Part shown: positions 8,342 through 16,251 of the stretch, one piece after another
How the letters are laid out: every line of letters begins with the position of its first letter
How positions within the stretch are numbered: position 1 is the first letter of the stretch
Source: Clostridiales bacterium
GTDB lineage: Bacteria; Bacillota; Clostridia; Lachnospirales; Lachnospiraceae
Reading direction: 5' to 3'
Assembly: GCA_018365455.1 (NCBI GenBank)
Contig: JAGZJZ010000012.1
Span: forward strand, 87,787 to 151,786
Length of the DNA stretch: 64,000 nucleotides
Translations under genes and position numbers: made by a program
The notes under the pieces: model-generated
What the model saw: only the letters and a program-made list of their open reading frames with translations
Databases searched by the model: none
Told to the model about the DNA's origin: nothing

Positions 8342-10534
8342 TTATACTTCTGTAAATGAAAACTCCACCGCCTGATAGTCACCGGCTGTACGCGGGAATA
8401 GGATTCCCCCGTTCATAAGGGCTTTCCCACTATGGATTTCATCCGTTCCATTTACACGGTATTTTTTATCGGGATCCAATCCCTTTAACTTTACATGGAT
8501 TCTTGCCATATTTGCAACTGCCTGGAGTACCACACCATGCAGAAGTGCCTCTGATTTATCCACGGAAACATATTCCCAGGCTGCATAGTCATCACGTTCA
8601 AATGGATTGGAGAGCCGGTAGTAATCTCCAAAATGAATGACATCGTAATATTTTTTGAATCTCTCGATCTGCTCTGTTACCATACCTTTTTCTTCATCCG
8701 AAAGTTTGTTCAGATCCAATTCATAGCCAAAGCTTCCTGCCATAGCCACAATACCTCTCGTTTCAAAAGGCGTAATCCTTCCGGTCTGGTGGTTTGGAAC
8801 TGCCGATACATGGGAGCCTACTGAAGAAATGGGGTACGCAAAGGATGTCCCGTACTGTATCTTGACTCTCTCAATGGCATCCGTATCATCGCTGCACCAG
8901 TACTGCGGTGAGTAATATAGCATTCCTGGATCAAAACGTCCGCCTCCGCCGCTGCAACCTTCAAAAAGCACATCCGGATATTTTGCTGTAAGCTTCTCCA
9001 GAAGATCATAAAGCCCCAGTACATAACGGTGTGGAATCTCCATCTGGCGGTCTTTGGGAAGATTTGCACTGTACAGATCACAAATGCTGCGGTTCATATC
9101 CCATTTTACATATTCGATATTGGCGCTGTCTAAAATATTGCTGATCTTTGTAAACAGATAATCCCTTACATCTTCTCTTGTCATATCCAGAACCAGCTGG
9201 AAGCGGGAACGGTTTGGCTTTCTGCCCGGCATGGTAAACGCCCAGTCCGGATGCGCCCGGTATAAATCACTGTCCTCGCTTACCATTTCCGGCTCCAGCC
9301 AGATGCCAAATTTTAATCCAAGGTCATTTACCTGCTGCACAAGGGGTTCCAGTCCGCCTTTTAATTTCTCTGTATTCACATCCCAGTCTCCCAGACCGGT
9401 AGTATCATCGTTTCGCTTGCCAAACCAACCGTCATCCATTACCAGCATTTCCACACCCAGATTTGCGGCTCCTTTAGCAATGTCTAAAATCTTTTCTTCG
9501 TTAAAATCAAAATAAGTTGCTTCCCAGTTATTTAAAAGGACCGGTCTTCTCTGCTTTTTATATTTTCCTCTGCACAGATGATTCTGGAATGCTTTGTGGA
9601 GTTTTCTTGACATGGCGCCTAAGCCTTCTCCGCTGTAAACCATCACAACCTCGGGAGTGATGAACTCATCTCCAGACTCCAGTGTATAAGCGAACTTCTG
9701 GCTGTGAATACCCATTACCGCCCGCACCTGGTTCAACTGGTCCAGCTCAATCTGAGCTTCAAAATCGCCGCTGTACACCAGTGAAATTCCATAACAGTTT
9801 CCGTAATCTTCCGTTGCATCTTTATCGCAGAGAATCACAAAAGGATTGTGATGGTGGCTGGACGATCCTCTCGTACTGCCCACCGACTGAATTCCATGAA
9901 ACAGAGGAACCCGCTCCATCTGGCGCTCCATGGCGTGACGTCCGTGGAAATGCATCATATCCCAGTCCCCATAAGGCAGGTCCAGGCACACAGAAGCTGC
10001 TTTCTGCAAAATTACAGGCTCTGGATTCCCATTTTTAATTTTAACCGCTCTTGTAATGATATCAAACTTTTCCCATACACTATAGCATAAAGTAACTTCC
10101 AGATCCGTTACCGTGTCCTTTAGCACAATTTCCAGCGTGTCTGCATCCTCTTCATCACCATACATGGCCGGAAGCCCCTGAAGGGCATATTTTCCGCGTA
10201 CAATGGAATATGATACATAGCGAAGATCTGTTCCCCGGGTTCCGTCCGCATTTTCCACCGCAATACTGTTAATGCGGTAATCGCCGATTCCATTGCTGGT
10301 ATATTCCTGCGGCTGCACATCCAGCGAAAAGGTACGGTCCTTTCCTGCCTCATAAGGGTTTCCTGAGAAGGACACGTCCCACATCTGGGTTAGATATTCC
10401 ATATCATCCCCATCTATCTTACCTCCATAATACTGATGAAGCAGTATTCCCCATGCATTTACTTTCATCTGATAGGCGGCATTATCTGTCGTTAACGTAA
10501 ATAACTTCTGCTGTTCATTTACTACAATTCCCAT
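8342..10534 (-). CDS. GH36 alpha-galactosidase (Aga/RafA type)
   Basis: 730-residue retaining alpha-galactosidase that removes terminal alpha-galactose from raffinose, stachyose or melibiose. An N-terminal beta-supersandwich (1-330) precedes the (beta/alpha)8 barrel: LLNNWEATYFDFNEEKIL (333-350), MLVMDDGWFGKR (363-374), nucleophile Asp479 in KWDMNR, substrate loop CSGGGGRFDPGMLYY (527-541) and acid/base Asp549 in WCSDDTDA. These positions are one residue off those of Geobacillus AgaA. No signal peptide, so it is cytoplasmic and acts on sugars imported by the msm-type system. ATG after AAGGAGAA. Transcribed alone, convergent with the yesL-like gene. Full family length and no missing key residue. 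Confidence 0.95.
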   Translation of the reverse strand: MGIVVNEQQKLFTLTTDNAAYQMKVNAWGILLHQYYGGKIDGDDMEYLTQMWDVSFSGNPYEAGKDRTFSLDVQPQEYTSNGIGDYRINSIAVENADGTRGTDLRYVSYSIVRGKYALQGLPAMYGDEEDADTLEIVLKDTVTDLEVTLCYSVWEKFDIITRAVKIKNGNPEPVILQKAASVCLDLPYGDWDMMHFHGRHAMERQMERVPLFHGIQSVGSTRGSSSHHHNPFVILCDKDATEDYGNCYGISLVYSGDFEAQIELDQLNQVRAVMGIHSQKFAYTLESGDEFITPEVVMVYSGEGLGAMSRKLHKAFQNHLCRGKYKKQRRPVLLNNWEATYFDFNEEKILDIAKGAANLGVEMLVMDDGWFGKRNDDTTGLGDWDVNTEKLKGGLEPLVQQVNDLGLKFGIWLEPEMVSEDSDLYRAHPDWAFTMPGRKPNRSRFQLVLDMTREDVRDYLFTKISNILDSANIEYVKWDMNRSICDLYSANLPKDRQMEIPHRYVLGLYDLLEKLTAKYPDVLFEGCSGGGGRFDPGMLYYSPQYWCSDDTDAIERVKIQYGTSFAYPISSVGSHVSAVPNHQTGRITPFETRGIVAMAGSFGYELDLNKLSDEEKGMVTEQIERFKKYYDVIHFGDYYRLSNPFERDDYAAWEYVSVDKSEALLHGVVLQAVANMARIHVKLKGLDPDKKYRVNGTDEIHSGKALMNGGILFPRTAGDYQAVEFSFTEV

Positions 10535-10587
10535 TTATGTTCTCCTTTTCCGCTAACCTGTGATTGATAACAGTCTGTATATATCCT

Positions 10588-10656
10588 TTTGGCGACTGCC
10601 GCGAGGGTTGCAGCGTTACAAATTTATGTCCCATTGCTTGCAGCGTAGTTTTTGAC
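10588..10656. repeat. Dispersed repeat, family B (internally deleted copy)
   Basis: TTGGCGACTGCCGCGAGGGTTGC joins directly to GCGTTACAAATTTATGTCCC...GTTTTTGAC. The same two blocks lie at 52311-52333 and 52405-52450 in the full copy, where about 70 bp of other sequence separates them. So this copy carries an internal deletion and lacks the left arm. Confidence 0.75.
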
Positions 10657-10813
10657 TCTTCAAACACCTGTTAAGAGCAATTTATAATTTTTATTATCTT
10701 ATCATATATATTTTTTGAATTGAATGGAGTTTTCACGCTAATACATGGGAATTTGTGAATTCCCACGCAAAACTTATCTGTTAGTAACATAAAATATTAA
10801 ATTTTTTTAAAAT

Positions 10814-10864
10814 AGTTGCATATGCAATCATTTTATGGTATTCTTTTTTTAGTTGCATGTGCAA
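10814..10864 (+). promoter_or_regulatory. Promoter with twin palindromic operators upstream of citrate synthase-marR
   Basis: Two copies of AGTTGCATRTGCAATCATTTT. The first core, TTGCATATGCAA (10816-10827), is a perfect palindrome and contains the -35 (TTGCAT, 10816-10821); the second, TTGCATGTGCAA (10853-10864), is nearly perfect and covers the predicted transcription start. The -10 is TATTCT (10839-10844), 17 bp from the -35. The centres are 37 bp apart. Palindromes at -35 and +1 of an operon whose second gene is a MarR repressor strongly suggest autoregulation (inference). Confidence 0.75.
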
Positions 10865-10893
10865 TCATTTTGCACCTGCTCATCAGAACTAGC

Positions 10894-10941
10894 ACCGCCC
10901 GAAGTATTTACCGCGGGCGGTACCAGGAGATTTGTAAATAC
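10894..10941 (+). ncRNA. Predicted H-type pseudoknot in citrate synthase leader RNA
   Basis: Stem 1: ACCGCCCG (10894-10901) with CGGGCGGT (10914-10921), 8 perfect pairs. Inside its loop GTATTTAC (10904-10911) is perfectly complementary to GTAAATAC (10934-10941), 8 pairs. Connecting loops are 2, 2 and 12 nt, a sterically normal H-type pseudoknot. It lies about 40 nt into the transcript and about 110 nt before the start codon. A looser CCAGTA/TACTGG stem (10948-10953/10980-10985) follows. I do not recognise a known riboswitch class. The fold is computed by eye. Confidence 0.5.
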
Positions 10942-11054
10942 CTGTGACCAGTATATGTTTGACTATTTATGCAATTCTGTACTGGCTGCAATGATTTTCA
11001 AAGACATCCTTAACGAAGTTCTGAAATTTTTACAAGAAAAGGAGATTGATTTAT

Positions 11055-12413
11055 ATGAACTATGATAAAGAACAGCAGGAATTACAGAAATTAACCGGCC
11101 TATGCAAAGAAAATGGTAAAATCGACCTTGGACTCTATGAGAAATACAACGTTAAAAGAGGCCTTCGAGATATCAACGGCAAGGGTGTCCTGACCGGTCT
11201 CACTAAAATATCCAATATTCAGTCTTCTATTGAAAAAGACGGGAAGAGTTATCCTTGCGAAGGCAAGCTTTTATATCGCGGCATTAACGTACAGGATCTG
11301 GTTAAGGGCTTTATTACAACTAATACATATGGATTTGAAGAAACGGCATATCTTCTGATTTTCGGAAATCTGCCAAATCAGAAAGAATTAGATGATTTTA
11401 AGGAATTGCTGGGCAGTTATCGTACTCTTCCTACCAATTTTGTACGAGATGTTGTTATGAAAGCTCCTAATAAGGATATGATGAATTCTCTTGCAAAGAG
11501 TATTTTGACACTGTCTTATTACGATCCCAAATCAGACGACATTTCTGTGGAAAATGTACTGCAGCAGTCCCTGAAGATCATCAGCGTAATGCCTATGCTT
11601 GCTGTATATGGATACCATGCTTTCAATCACTATGAGTGCGATGAAAGTTTATACATACATAAGCCTGACCCATCCCTTTCCACTGCCGAAAACCTTTTAA
11701 GACTACTTCGTCCGGATAAAAACTATTCAGACCTGGAAGCACGTGTACTGGATCTCGCCCTGATTCTCCACATGGAACACGGCGGCGGTAATAACTCTAC
11801 ATTTACCACACACGTAGTTACCTCCTCGGGAACCGATACTTATTCTGCAGTCGCAGCTGCCCTGGCTTCCCTGAAAGGACCAAAACACGGCGGTGCCAAT
11901 ATTAAAGTAGTGGAAATGATCCAGAACTTAAAAGAAACTGTCAGTGACTGGACCGACGAAACCCAGGTACATGACTACCTTGAGCAATTAATGCGCGGGG
12001 AGGCATTTGACCGCAAAGGTCTGATCTATGGTATGGGACATGCGGTATATTCCATTTCCGATCCAAGAGCCCAGGTGTTAAAATCCTTTGTAAAACAGCT
12101 GTCAGAAGATAAACATCGGGAAGATGACTATAAATTATACTCCATGATCGAGACCATGGCTCCTCGTATCATCGCAGGAGAGCGTGCTATCTACAAAGGT
12201 GTAAGCGCCAACGTGGATTTCTACAGCGGCTTCGTGTACAGCATGCTGGATATTCCGGAACAGCTCTTTACTCCTATTTTTGCCATTGCCCGAATAGTCG
12301 GCTGGAGCGCTCACCGCTTGGAAGAGTTGATGAACATGGGAAAAATTATCCGTCCTGCATACAAGAGTGTATTAGATGACGGAGAATATGTCCCGATGAG
12401 CGAGCGAAAATAA
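11055..12413 (+). CDS. gltA: Citrate synthase
   Basis: 452 residues; condenses acetyl-CoA and oxaloacetate to citrate, feeding 2-oxoglutarate and glutamate synthesis. Catalytic set visible: His242 in MEHGGGNNSTF, His278 in GPKHGGAN, His329 in GMGHAVY and Asp388 in NVDFYSG. The roughly 60-residue N-terminal extension and 450-residue length fit the long clostridial citrate synthases rather than the 370-residue CitZ type. Start at the ATG 10 nt after AAGGAG; an in-frame TTG 9 nt earlier is less likely. The leader of about 200 nt carries the pseudoknot candidate. The marR gene begins one nucleotide after the stop, so the two are translationally coupled and share the palindrome-flanked promoter. 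Confidence 0.95.
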   Translation: MNYDKEQQELQKLTGLCKENGKIDLGLYEKYNVKRGLRDINGKGVLTGLTKISNIQSSIEKDGKSYPCEGKLLYRGINVQDLVKGFITTNTYGFEETAYLLIFGNLPNQKELDDFKELLGSYRTLPTNFVRDVVMKAPNKDMMNSLAKSILTLSYYDPKSDDISVENVLQQSLKIISVMPMLAVYGYHAFNHYECDESLYIHKPDPSLSTAENLLRLLRPDKNYSDLEARVLDLALILHMEHGGGNNSTFTTHVVTSSGTDTYSAVAAALASLKGPKHGGANIKVVEMIQNLKETVSDWTDETQVHDYLEQLMRGEAFDRKGLIYGMGHAVYSISDPRAQVLKSFVKQLSEDKHREDDYKLYSMIETMAPRIIAGERAIYKGVSANVDFYSGFVYSMLDIPEQLFTPIFAIARIVGWSAHRLEELMNMGKIIRPAYKSVLDDGEYVPMSERK

Positions 12414-12414
12414 A

Positions 12415-12876
12415 ATGCATACCGATGATGACATTATTTACCCTATCAGCCGGCTCGCATCTTCTCTTTACCGTTTGAGCCAGCGGTATTATGACCGCGA
12501 GCTGGAAGAAGTGGGAATCAGCGGCGGACAGCAATTTTTTCTGTTGCATATTGCAGACCATGAAGGTATCAGCATATTGGATCTTGCCGGAACGGAACAC
12601 TTTGACAAAGGAACCACCGCCAGAGCTATCCGGAAACTGGAAACCCTTCGATATGTTGTCCGGGAAAAGGATAAATACGACAAAAGAATCAGCCGTCTGT
12701 TTATCACCTCCCATGGCAGGGAGGCAATACAGAAACTCTATGAGGTCCGAAAAAAATGGAACCGTATACTCACCGAACATCTGACAGATTCCGATGCCGG
12801 AGAAGTAGAACGCATCATGAAGATCTTAATTGACAACGCATGGAATTATCTGGAGGGTCCCGGGGCTCCATCCTGA
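12415..12876 (+). CDS. MarR-family transcriptional regulator
   Basis: 153 residues with a winged-helix core: GGQQFFLLHIADHEGISIL, then LAGTEHFDKGTTARAIRKLE (recognition helix) and the wing YVVREKDKYDKRISRLFIT with the DKR..R.F.T signature. Helical N- and C-termini form the dimer interface. The ATG lies one nt after the citrate synthase stop with no separate strong ribosome-binding site, so it depends on coupling. It probably represses its own operon through the TTGCATRTGCAA palindromes at the promoter. The effector is unknown; a metabolite near citrate or 2-oxoglutarate would make sense but is speculation. The stop codon lies inside a 15-bp tandem repeat. Confidence 0.9.
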   Translation: MHTDDDIIYPISRLASSLYRLSQRYYDRELEEVGISGGQQFFLLHIADHEGISILDLAGTEHFDKGTTARAIRKLETLRYVVREKDKYDKRISRLFITSHGREAIQKLYEVRKKWNRILTEHLTDSDAGEVERIMKILIDNAWNYLEGPGAPS

Positions 12877-12914
12877 CAGCAATGATCCTGACAAAAATGA
12901 TCCTGACAGCAATG
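12870..12914. repeat. 15-bp tandem repeat, three units, at the 3' end of marR
   Basis: ATCCTGACAGCAATG / ATCCTGACAAAAATG / ATCCTGACAGCAATG in direct tandem. The TGA in the first unit is the marR stop. The units are a multiple of three, so slippage would not shift frame, but the stop is fixed in unit one. Probably replication slippage. Confidence 0.85.
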
Positions 12915-12944
12915 ATCGTAACCGTGCCGAATATTTTGCCACAC

Positions 12945-13012
12945 ATTTATTCCCGCGAGCAACGAGCCAAACGGACACGCTGGCGCGTCCATTTGGCGAC
13001 TGCCGCGAGGGT
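12945..13012. repeat. Dispersed palindromic repeat, family B (short copy)
   Basis: 68 bp identical but for one base to 52263-52330. G+C-rich in an AT-rich gap. It can fold on itself: GAGCCAAACGGACACGC opposite GCGTCCATTTGGCGAC, with outer CCCGCG opposite CGCGAGGG. No coding capacity. Confidence 0.85.
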
Positions 13013-13054
13013 CAAAGATATGCGCAAATCCACATGAATATTCCGAAAATATAA

Positions 13055-13123
13055 CAGGCGCAGTGCCAACGGGTATTTTCCAGAAAACAGTTTTTGTTTT
13101 CTTACCCTATGGCACTGCGCCTG
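13055..13123. terminator. Long hairpin between marR and the cytidylate-kinase-like gene
   Basis: Perfect 14-bp stem CAGGCGCAGTGCCA (13055-13068) / TGGCACTGCGCCTG (13110-13123), with GGGTA/TACCC and GAAAACA/TGTTTTC pairings inside. The flanks are only moderately T-rich. It sits between convergent units and probably terminates or blocks both. Confidence 0.7.
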
Positions 13124-13132
13124 ATATTCATT

Positions 13133-13771
13133 TTATTCGTTTTCCAGCATTTCCCGGAAACGGATTTTAATATATGCTTCTATTTCTTCCACACACTTAT
13201 CAAATCCCAGTTTACTGCTGTCCAGACACAAATCATAGTTTCTGGCATCATTCCATTCTCTTCCGGTGTAGTAGCGATAGTAATCCCCACGGTATTTATC
13301 CGTTTTAGCGATGAATTTCTCCATTTCCTTCCATCCGAGAGAGGAACGCTCAAGAGCTCTTGCCATACAATAAGTCTTTGGCGCATGTACGAATACGCTG
13401 ACAACATTGGGATTATCCCTCAGAACAAAATCCGCACACCGTCCGATGATCACGCAGGATTCTTCCTGTGCCAGTTCTTTGATTACCTTTGCCTGATAGT
13501 TAAATAGATTGTCATTAGATACGAAATCATCACTTTCCGGCGGAATCAGTTCTCCCTTATAAACCCGCTTAGTAATTCCAAACAAAGGGCTGCTCTTTAA
13601 TTTTTCATCAGCCTGGTTAAACAATTTTTCGTCAATCCCGCTTTCATCAGAAGCCATTCTTAAAATCTCTCTGTTATAGCAGTTGATACCGTTTTTCCTG
13701 GCAAACATCTCTCCGATCGTTTTACCGCCGCTTCCATACTGCCTCGCAATCGTTACGATTACATTTTCCAT
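13133..13771 (-). CDS. Cytidylate-kinase-like protein (Cytidylate_kin2 family)
   Basis: 212 residues. The N-terminal P-loop reads ARQYGSGGKTIG (9-20); CYNREILRMASDESG follows, then IGRCADFVL (about residues 109-117) and the VSVFVHAPK strand, as in PF13189 proteins related to cytidylate kinase. The usual substrate-binding residues of Cmk are not conserved in this family, so the true phosphoryl acceptor is unknown. It is the last gene of the livHMGF operon, 18 bp after livF and with its own ribosome-binding site; the operon ends at the hairpin 13055-13123. A link to amino-acid transport is not established, and the association may be no more than co-transcription. Confidence 0.8.
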   Translation of the reverse strand: MENVIVTIARQYGSGGKTIGEMFARKNGINCYNREILRMASDESGIDEKLFNQADEKLKSSPLFGITKRVYKGELIPPESDDFVSNDNLFNYQAKVIKELAQEESCVIIGRCADFVLRDNPNVVSVFVHAPKTYCMARALERSSLGWKEMEKFIAKTDKYRGDYYRYYTGREWNDARNYDLCLDSSKLGFDKCVEEIEAYIKIRFREMLENE

Positions 13772-13789
13772 ATAAACCTCCTTTTCCTG

Positions 13790-14500
13790 TTATTCTCCCA
13801 GATATGCTTTCTTAATCGAATCATCCATCATTAATACAGATGCTTCTGCTTCTTTTACAATATTTCCAGTCTCCAGTACATATGCCCGGTCAGCGATGGA
13901 CAATGCCTTTTTCGCATTCTGTTCAACCAGCAGTACCGTTGTACCGCCTGCACTGACTTCTTTGATAATGTCAAAGATCTCATTTACAAAAATCGGGGAA
14001 AGCCCCATAGACGGCTCATCCATTAAAATAATTCTGGGGTGAGACATCAGCGCCCGTCCCATTGCAAGCATCTGCTGTTCTCCGCCGCTGAGGGTTCCGG
14101 ACAGCTGATTTTTTCTCTCCTCCAAACGGGGGAATCTCTTATATACCATCTTCAGGGTAGATGCAATCTCTTCCTTATCTTTTCTCGTATAAGCTCCCAG
14201 AATCAGGTTTTCATAAACGCTCAGGTCTGCAAACACACGACGGCCTTCCGGCACATGAGCCATCCCCAGGGTTACAATCTTATGTCCCGGCAGCTTCGTA
14301 ATATCCCTGCCTTCAAATTCAATCTTACCTGCTTTAGAGGGAATCAACCCTGTAATGGTATGAAGAATTGTGGTTTTGCCCGCACCGTTAGCACCGATCA
14401 GAGCAATGACCTCACCCTCATTTACTTCAAAGGAAATCCCCTTAATCGCCTGGATTACACCGTAATTAACCTTCAGGTCAGTAACACTTAACATAGCCAT
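13790..14500 (-). CDS. livF: Branched-chain amino-acid ABC transporter ATPase LivF
   Basis: 236-residue ATP-binding subunit. Walker A GANGAGKTT (about 33-41), signature LSGGEQQMLAMGRALM, Walker B RIILMDEPSMGLSP and the switch His region replaced by the LivF-typical VLLVEQNAKKAL. It works as a dimer with LivG below the LivHM channel to import Leu/Ile/Val. It follows livG by 10 bp; ATG after GGAGG. Length and motifs are normal. Confidence 0.95.
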   Translation of the reverse strand: MAMLSVTDLKVNYGVIQAIKGISFEVNEGEVIALIGANGAGKTTILHTITGLIPSKAGKIEFEGRDITKLPGHKIVTLGMAHVPEGRRVFADLSVYENLILGAYTRKDKEEIASTLKMVYKRFPRLEERKNQLSGTLSGGEQQMLAMGRALMSHPRIILMDEPSMGLSPIFVNEIFDIIKEVSAGGTTVLLVEQNAKKALSIADRAYVLETGNIVKEAEASVLMMDDSIKKAYLGE

Positions 14501-14510
14501 TGTAATCCTC

Positions 14511-15269
14511 CTATTCGCCCAGATATGCTGTAATTACTTTAGAATCATTCAGCACATCTTCCGGTTTTCCATTTGCAAGTTCCGTACCGAAATTCAATAC
14601 ATACAGATATTCACAGATACCGGCAACCAGCTTCATATCATGTTCAATCAAAAGAATGGTCACATGAAACTTCTTGCGGATCAGTTCTATGGTATGCATT
14701 AACTCTGCGGTCTCATTGGGGTTCATGCCGGCTGCCGGCTCATCCAGCAGAAGGAGTTTGGGCTTTGTAGCCAGCGCTCTTGCGATCTCCAGCTTCCGCT
14801 GTTTGCCGTAGGGTAAATTGGACGCCAGCACATCTGCGTATTGTTCCAGTTCAAATACCTTCAGGATGTCCATGGCATGCTCATCCATTTCTTTTTCTTT
14901 TTTTGCAAAGGATCCCAGATGCAGGATACTCTCTGCAAGGGTATATTTAATTTCATTATGAAGGGCTGCCTTCACATTGTCAAGTACCGTCATCTGTGCA
15001 AACAAACGGATATTCTGAAATGTCCTTGCAACGCCGGCCTGACAGATCTGGTCCGGTTTTAACCCTACCAGGCTTTTTCCGTCCAGGGTAATCGTACCAT
15101 CTGTAGGAAGATACACTCCGGTGAGCAGGTTAAATGCCGTTGTCTTGCCGGCTCCGTTAGGTCCGATCAGTCCAACCAGGCTCCCCTCTTCGATACTCAT
15201 ATTCAGGTTATCTACCGCACGCAGGCCTCCAAAGGAGATGCCCAAGCTTTTTACTTCTAATAGTGCCAT
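14511..15269 (-). CDS. livG: Branched-chain amino-acid ABC transporter ATPase LivG
   Basis: 252-residue ATPase. Walker A GPNGAGKTT, LivG-type signature YGKQRKLEIARAL instead of LSGGQ, Walker B LLLLDEPAAGMNPNE and H-loop LLIEHDMKLV. Starts 2 bp after the livM stop, indicating translational coupling. Partner of LivF. Confidence 0.95.
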   Translation of the reverse strand: MALLEVKSLGISFGGLRAVDNLNMSIEEGSLVGLIGPNGAGKTTAFNLLTGVYLPTDGTITLDGKSLVGLKPDQICQAGVARTFQNIRLFAQMTVLDNVKAALHNEIKYTLAESILHLGSFAKKEKEMDEHAMDILKVFELEQYADVLASNLPYGKQRKLEIARALATKPKLLLLDEPAAGMNPNETAELMHTIELIRKKFHVTILLIEHDMKLVAGICEYLYVLNFGTELANGKPEDVLNDSKVITAYLGE

Positions 15270-15271
15270 AC

Positions 15272-16243
15272 TTATACACCCTCCTTCCCGACTTTTTCAG
15301 AACGCCGCATGTTTCTCTTTTCCATCATCATTTTTTTAATGGAAGAGTTATTGAACAGCATAAGGGCGATCAGTACAATGGAATAGATGAGCATTCTGTA
15401 ATCTGCTGCGCCTCGGAGTAATTCCGGAAGTGCAGTCAATATCACAGCCGCAATAATCGAGCCTTTAATATTTCCCATGCCGCCAAGTACTACCATAACC
15501 AGAATCTCAATGGATGTATTGTAATCAAAATTACCCGGCTTAAGAATACCGATATTTCCCGCATAAACTACGCCAGCCATCCCTGCCAGGAATGCCGCTA
15601 CAACAAAAGCCATTATTTTAAATTTGCTCACCGGGATACCAACTGCCTGGGCAGCCACATAATTATCACGAACTGCACAGATCGCACGGCCATGTCTGGA
15701 ATTTACCAGATGGGCAACTACAATAATTACCAGTATGGTAAGAATAAATACAAATGTAAAATTACGATAGGTGGTGTTTAAAGGTATCTTGGAAAGTCCC
15801 TTTGCACCGCCTGTGATTCCTGTCATGGAGTTAATGATAGACTTGATAATTTCCCCAAACCCAAGAGTAACGATTGCCAGGTAATCCCCTCTCAGTCTGA
15901 GAACCGGAATACCAATCAGTAATCCAAAGAGAGCCGCGCAGATACCGCCCACCAGCAGCCCCAGAATAAGGCTTACTATAGATGGCAGATCCTTTGTGCC
16001 TATCATAACAAGGGCTCCGGTATATGCCCCAATTGACATAAATCCTGCATGACCAAGACTTAACTCTCCTAAAAATCCAACTACCAGACACAGGGATACA
16101 GCCAGCATGACGTAGGTGCAGATCGGGATGATCAGAGACATCATCTGGCGGCTTAATACGCCTGTATTTACCAATACCATAACAATGGCATAAACTGCTG
16201 CAGCAATTACTGCATTTATTATTAATTTCTTCTTGTCTTTCAT
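15272..16243 (-). CDS. livM: Branched-chain amino-acid ABC transporter permease LivM
   Basis: 323 residues, about eight to ten membrane segments. Family blocks: LSLGHAGFMSIGAYTGAL, VLRLRGDYLAIVTLGFGEI, GRAICAVRDNYVAAQAVGI and VMVVLGGMGNIKGS. A basic C-terminal tail (KKMMMEKRNMRRSEKVGKE) lies on the cytoplasmic side. Eight bp after livH, with livG following at 2 bp. Confidence 0.95.
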   Translation of the reverse strand: MKDKKKLIINAVIAAAVYAIVMVLVNTGVLSRQMMSLIIPICTYVMLAVSLCLVVGFLGELSLGHAGFMSIGAYTGALVMIGTKDLPSIVSLILGLLVGGICAALFGLLIGIPVLRLRGDYLAIVTLGFGEIIKSIINSMTGITGGAKGLSKIPLNTTYRNFTFVFILTILVIIVVAHLVNSRHGRAICAVRDNYVAAQAVGIPVSKFKIMAFVVAAFLAGMAGVVYAGNIGILKPGNFDYNTSIEILVMVVLGGMGNIKGSIIAAVILTALPELLRGAADYRMLIYSIVLIALMLFNNSSIKKMMMEKRNMRRSEKVGKEGV

Positions 16244-16251
16244 GATCCCAC

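Noticed and set aside
10853..11065. 70-codon plus frame upstream of citrate synthase
   Set aside because: Starts at a TTG inside the operator, covers the pseudoknot, lacks a ribosome-binding site and overlaps the true start.
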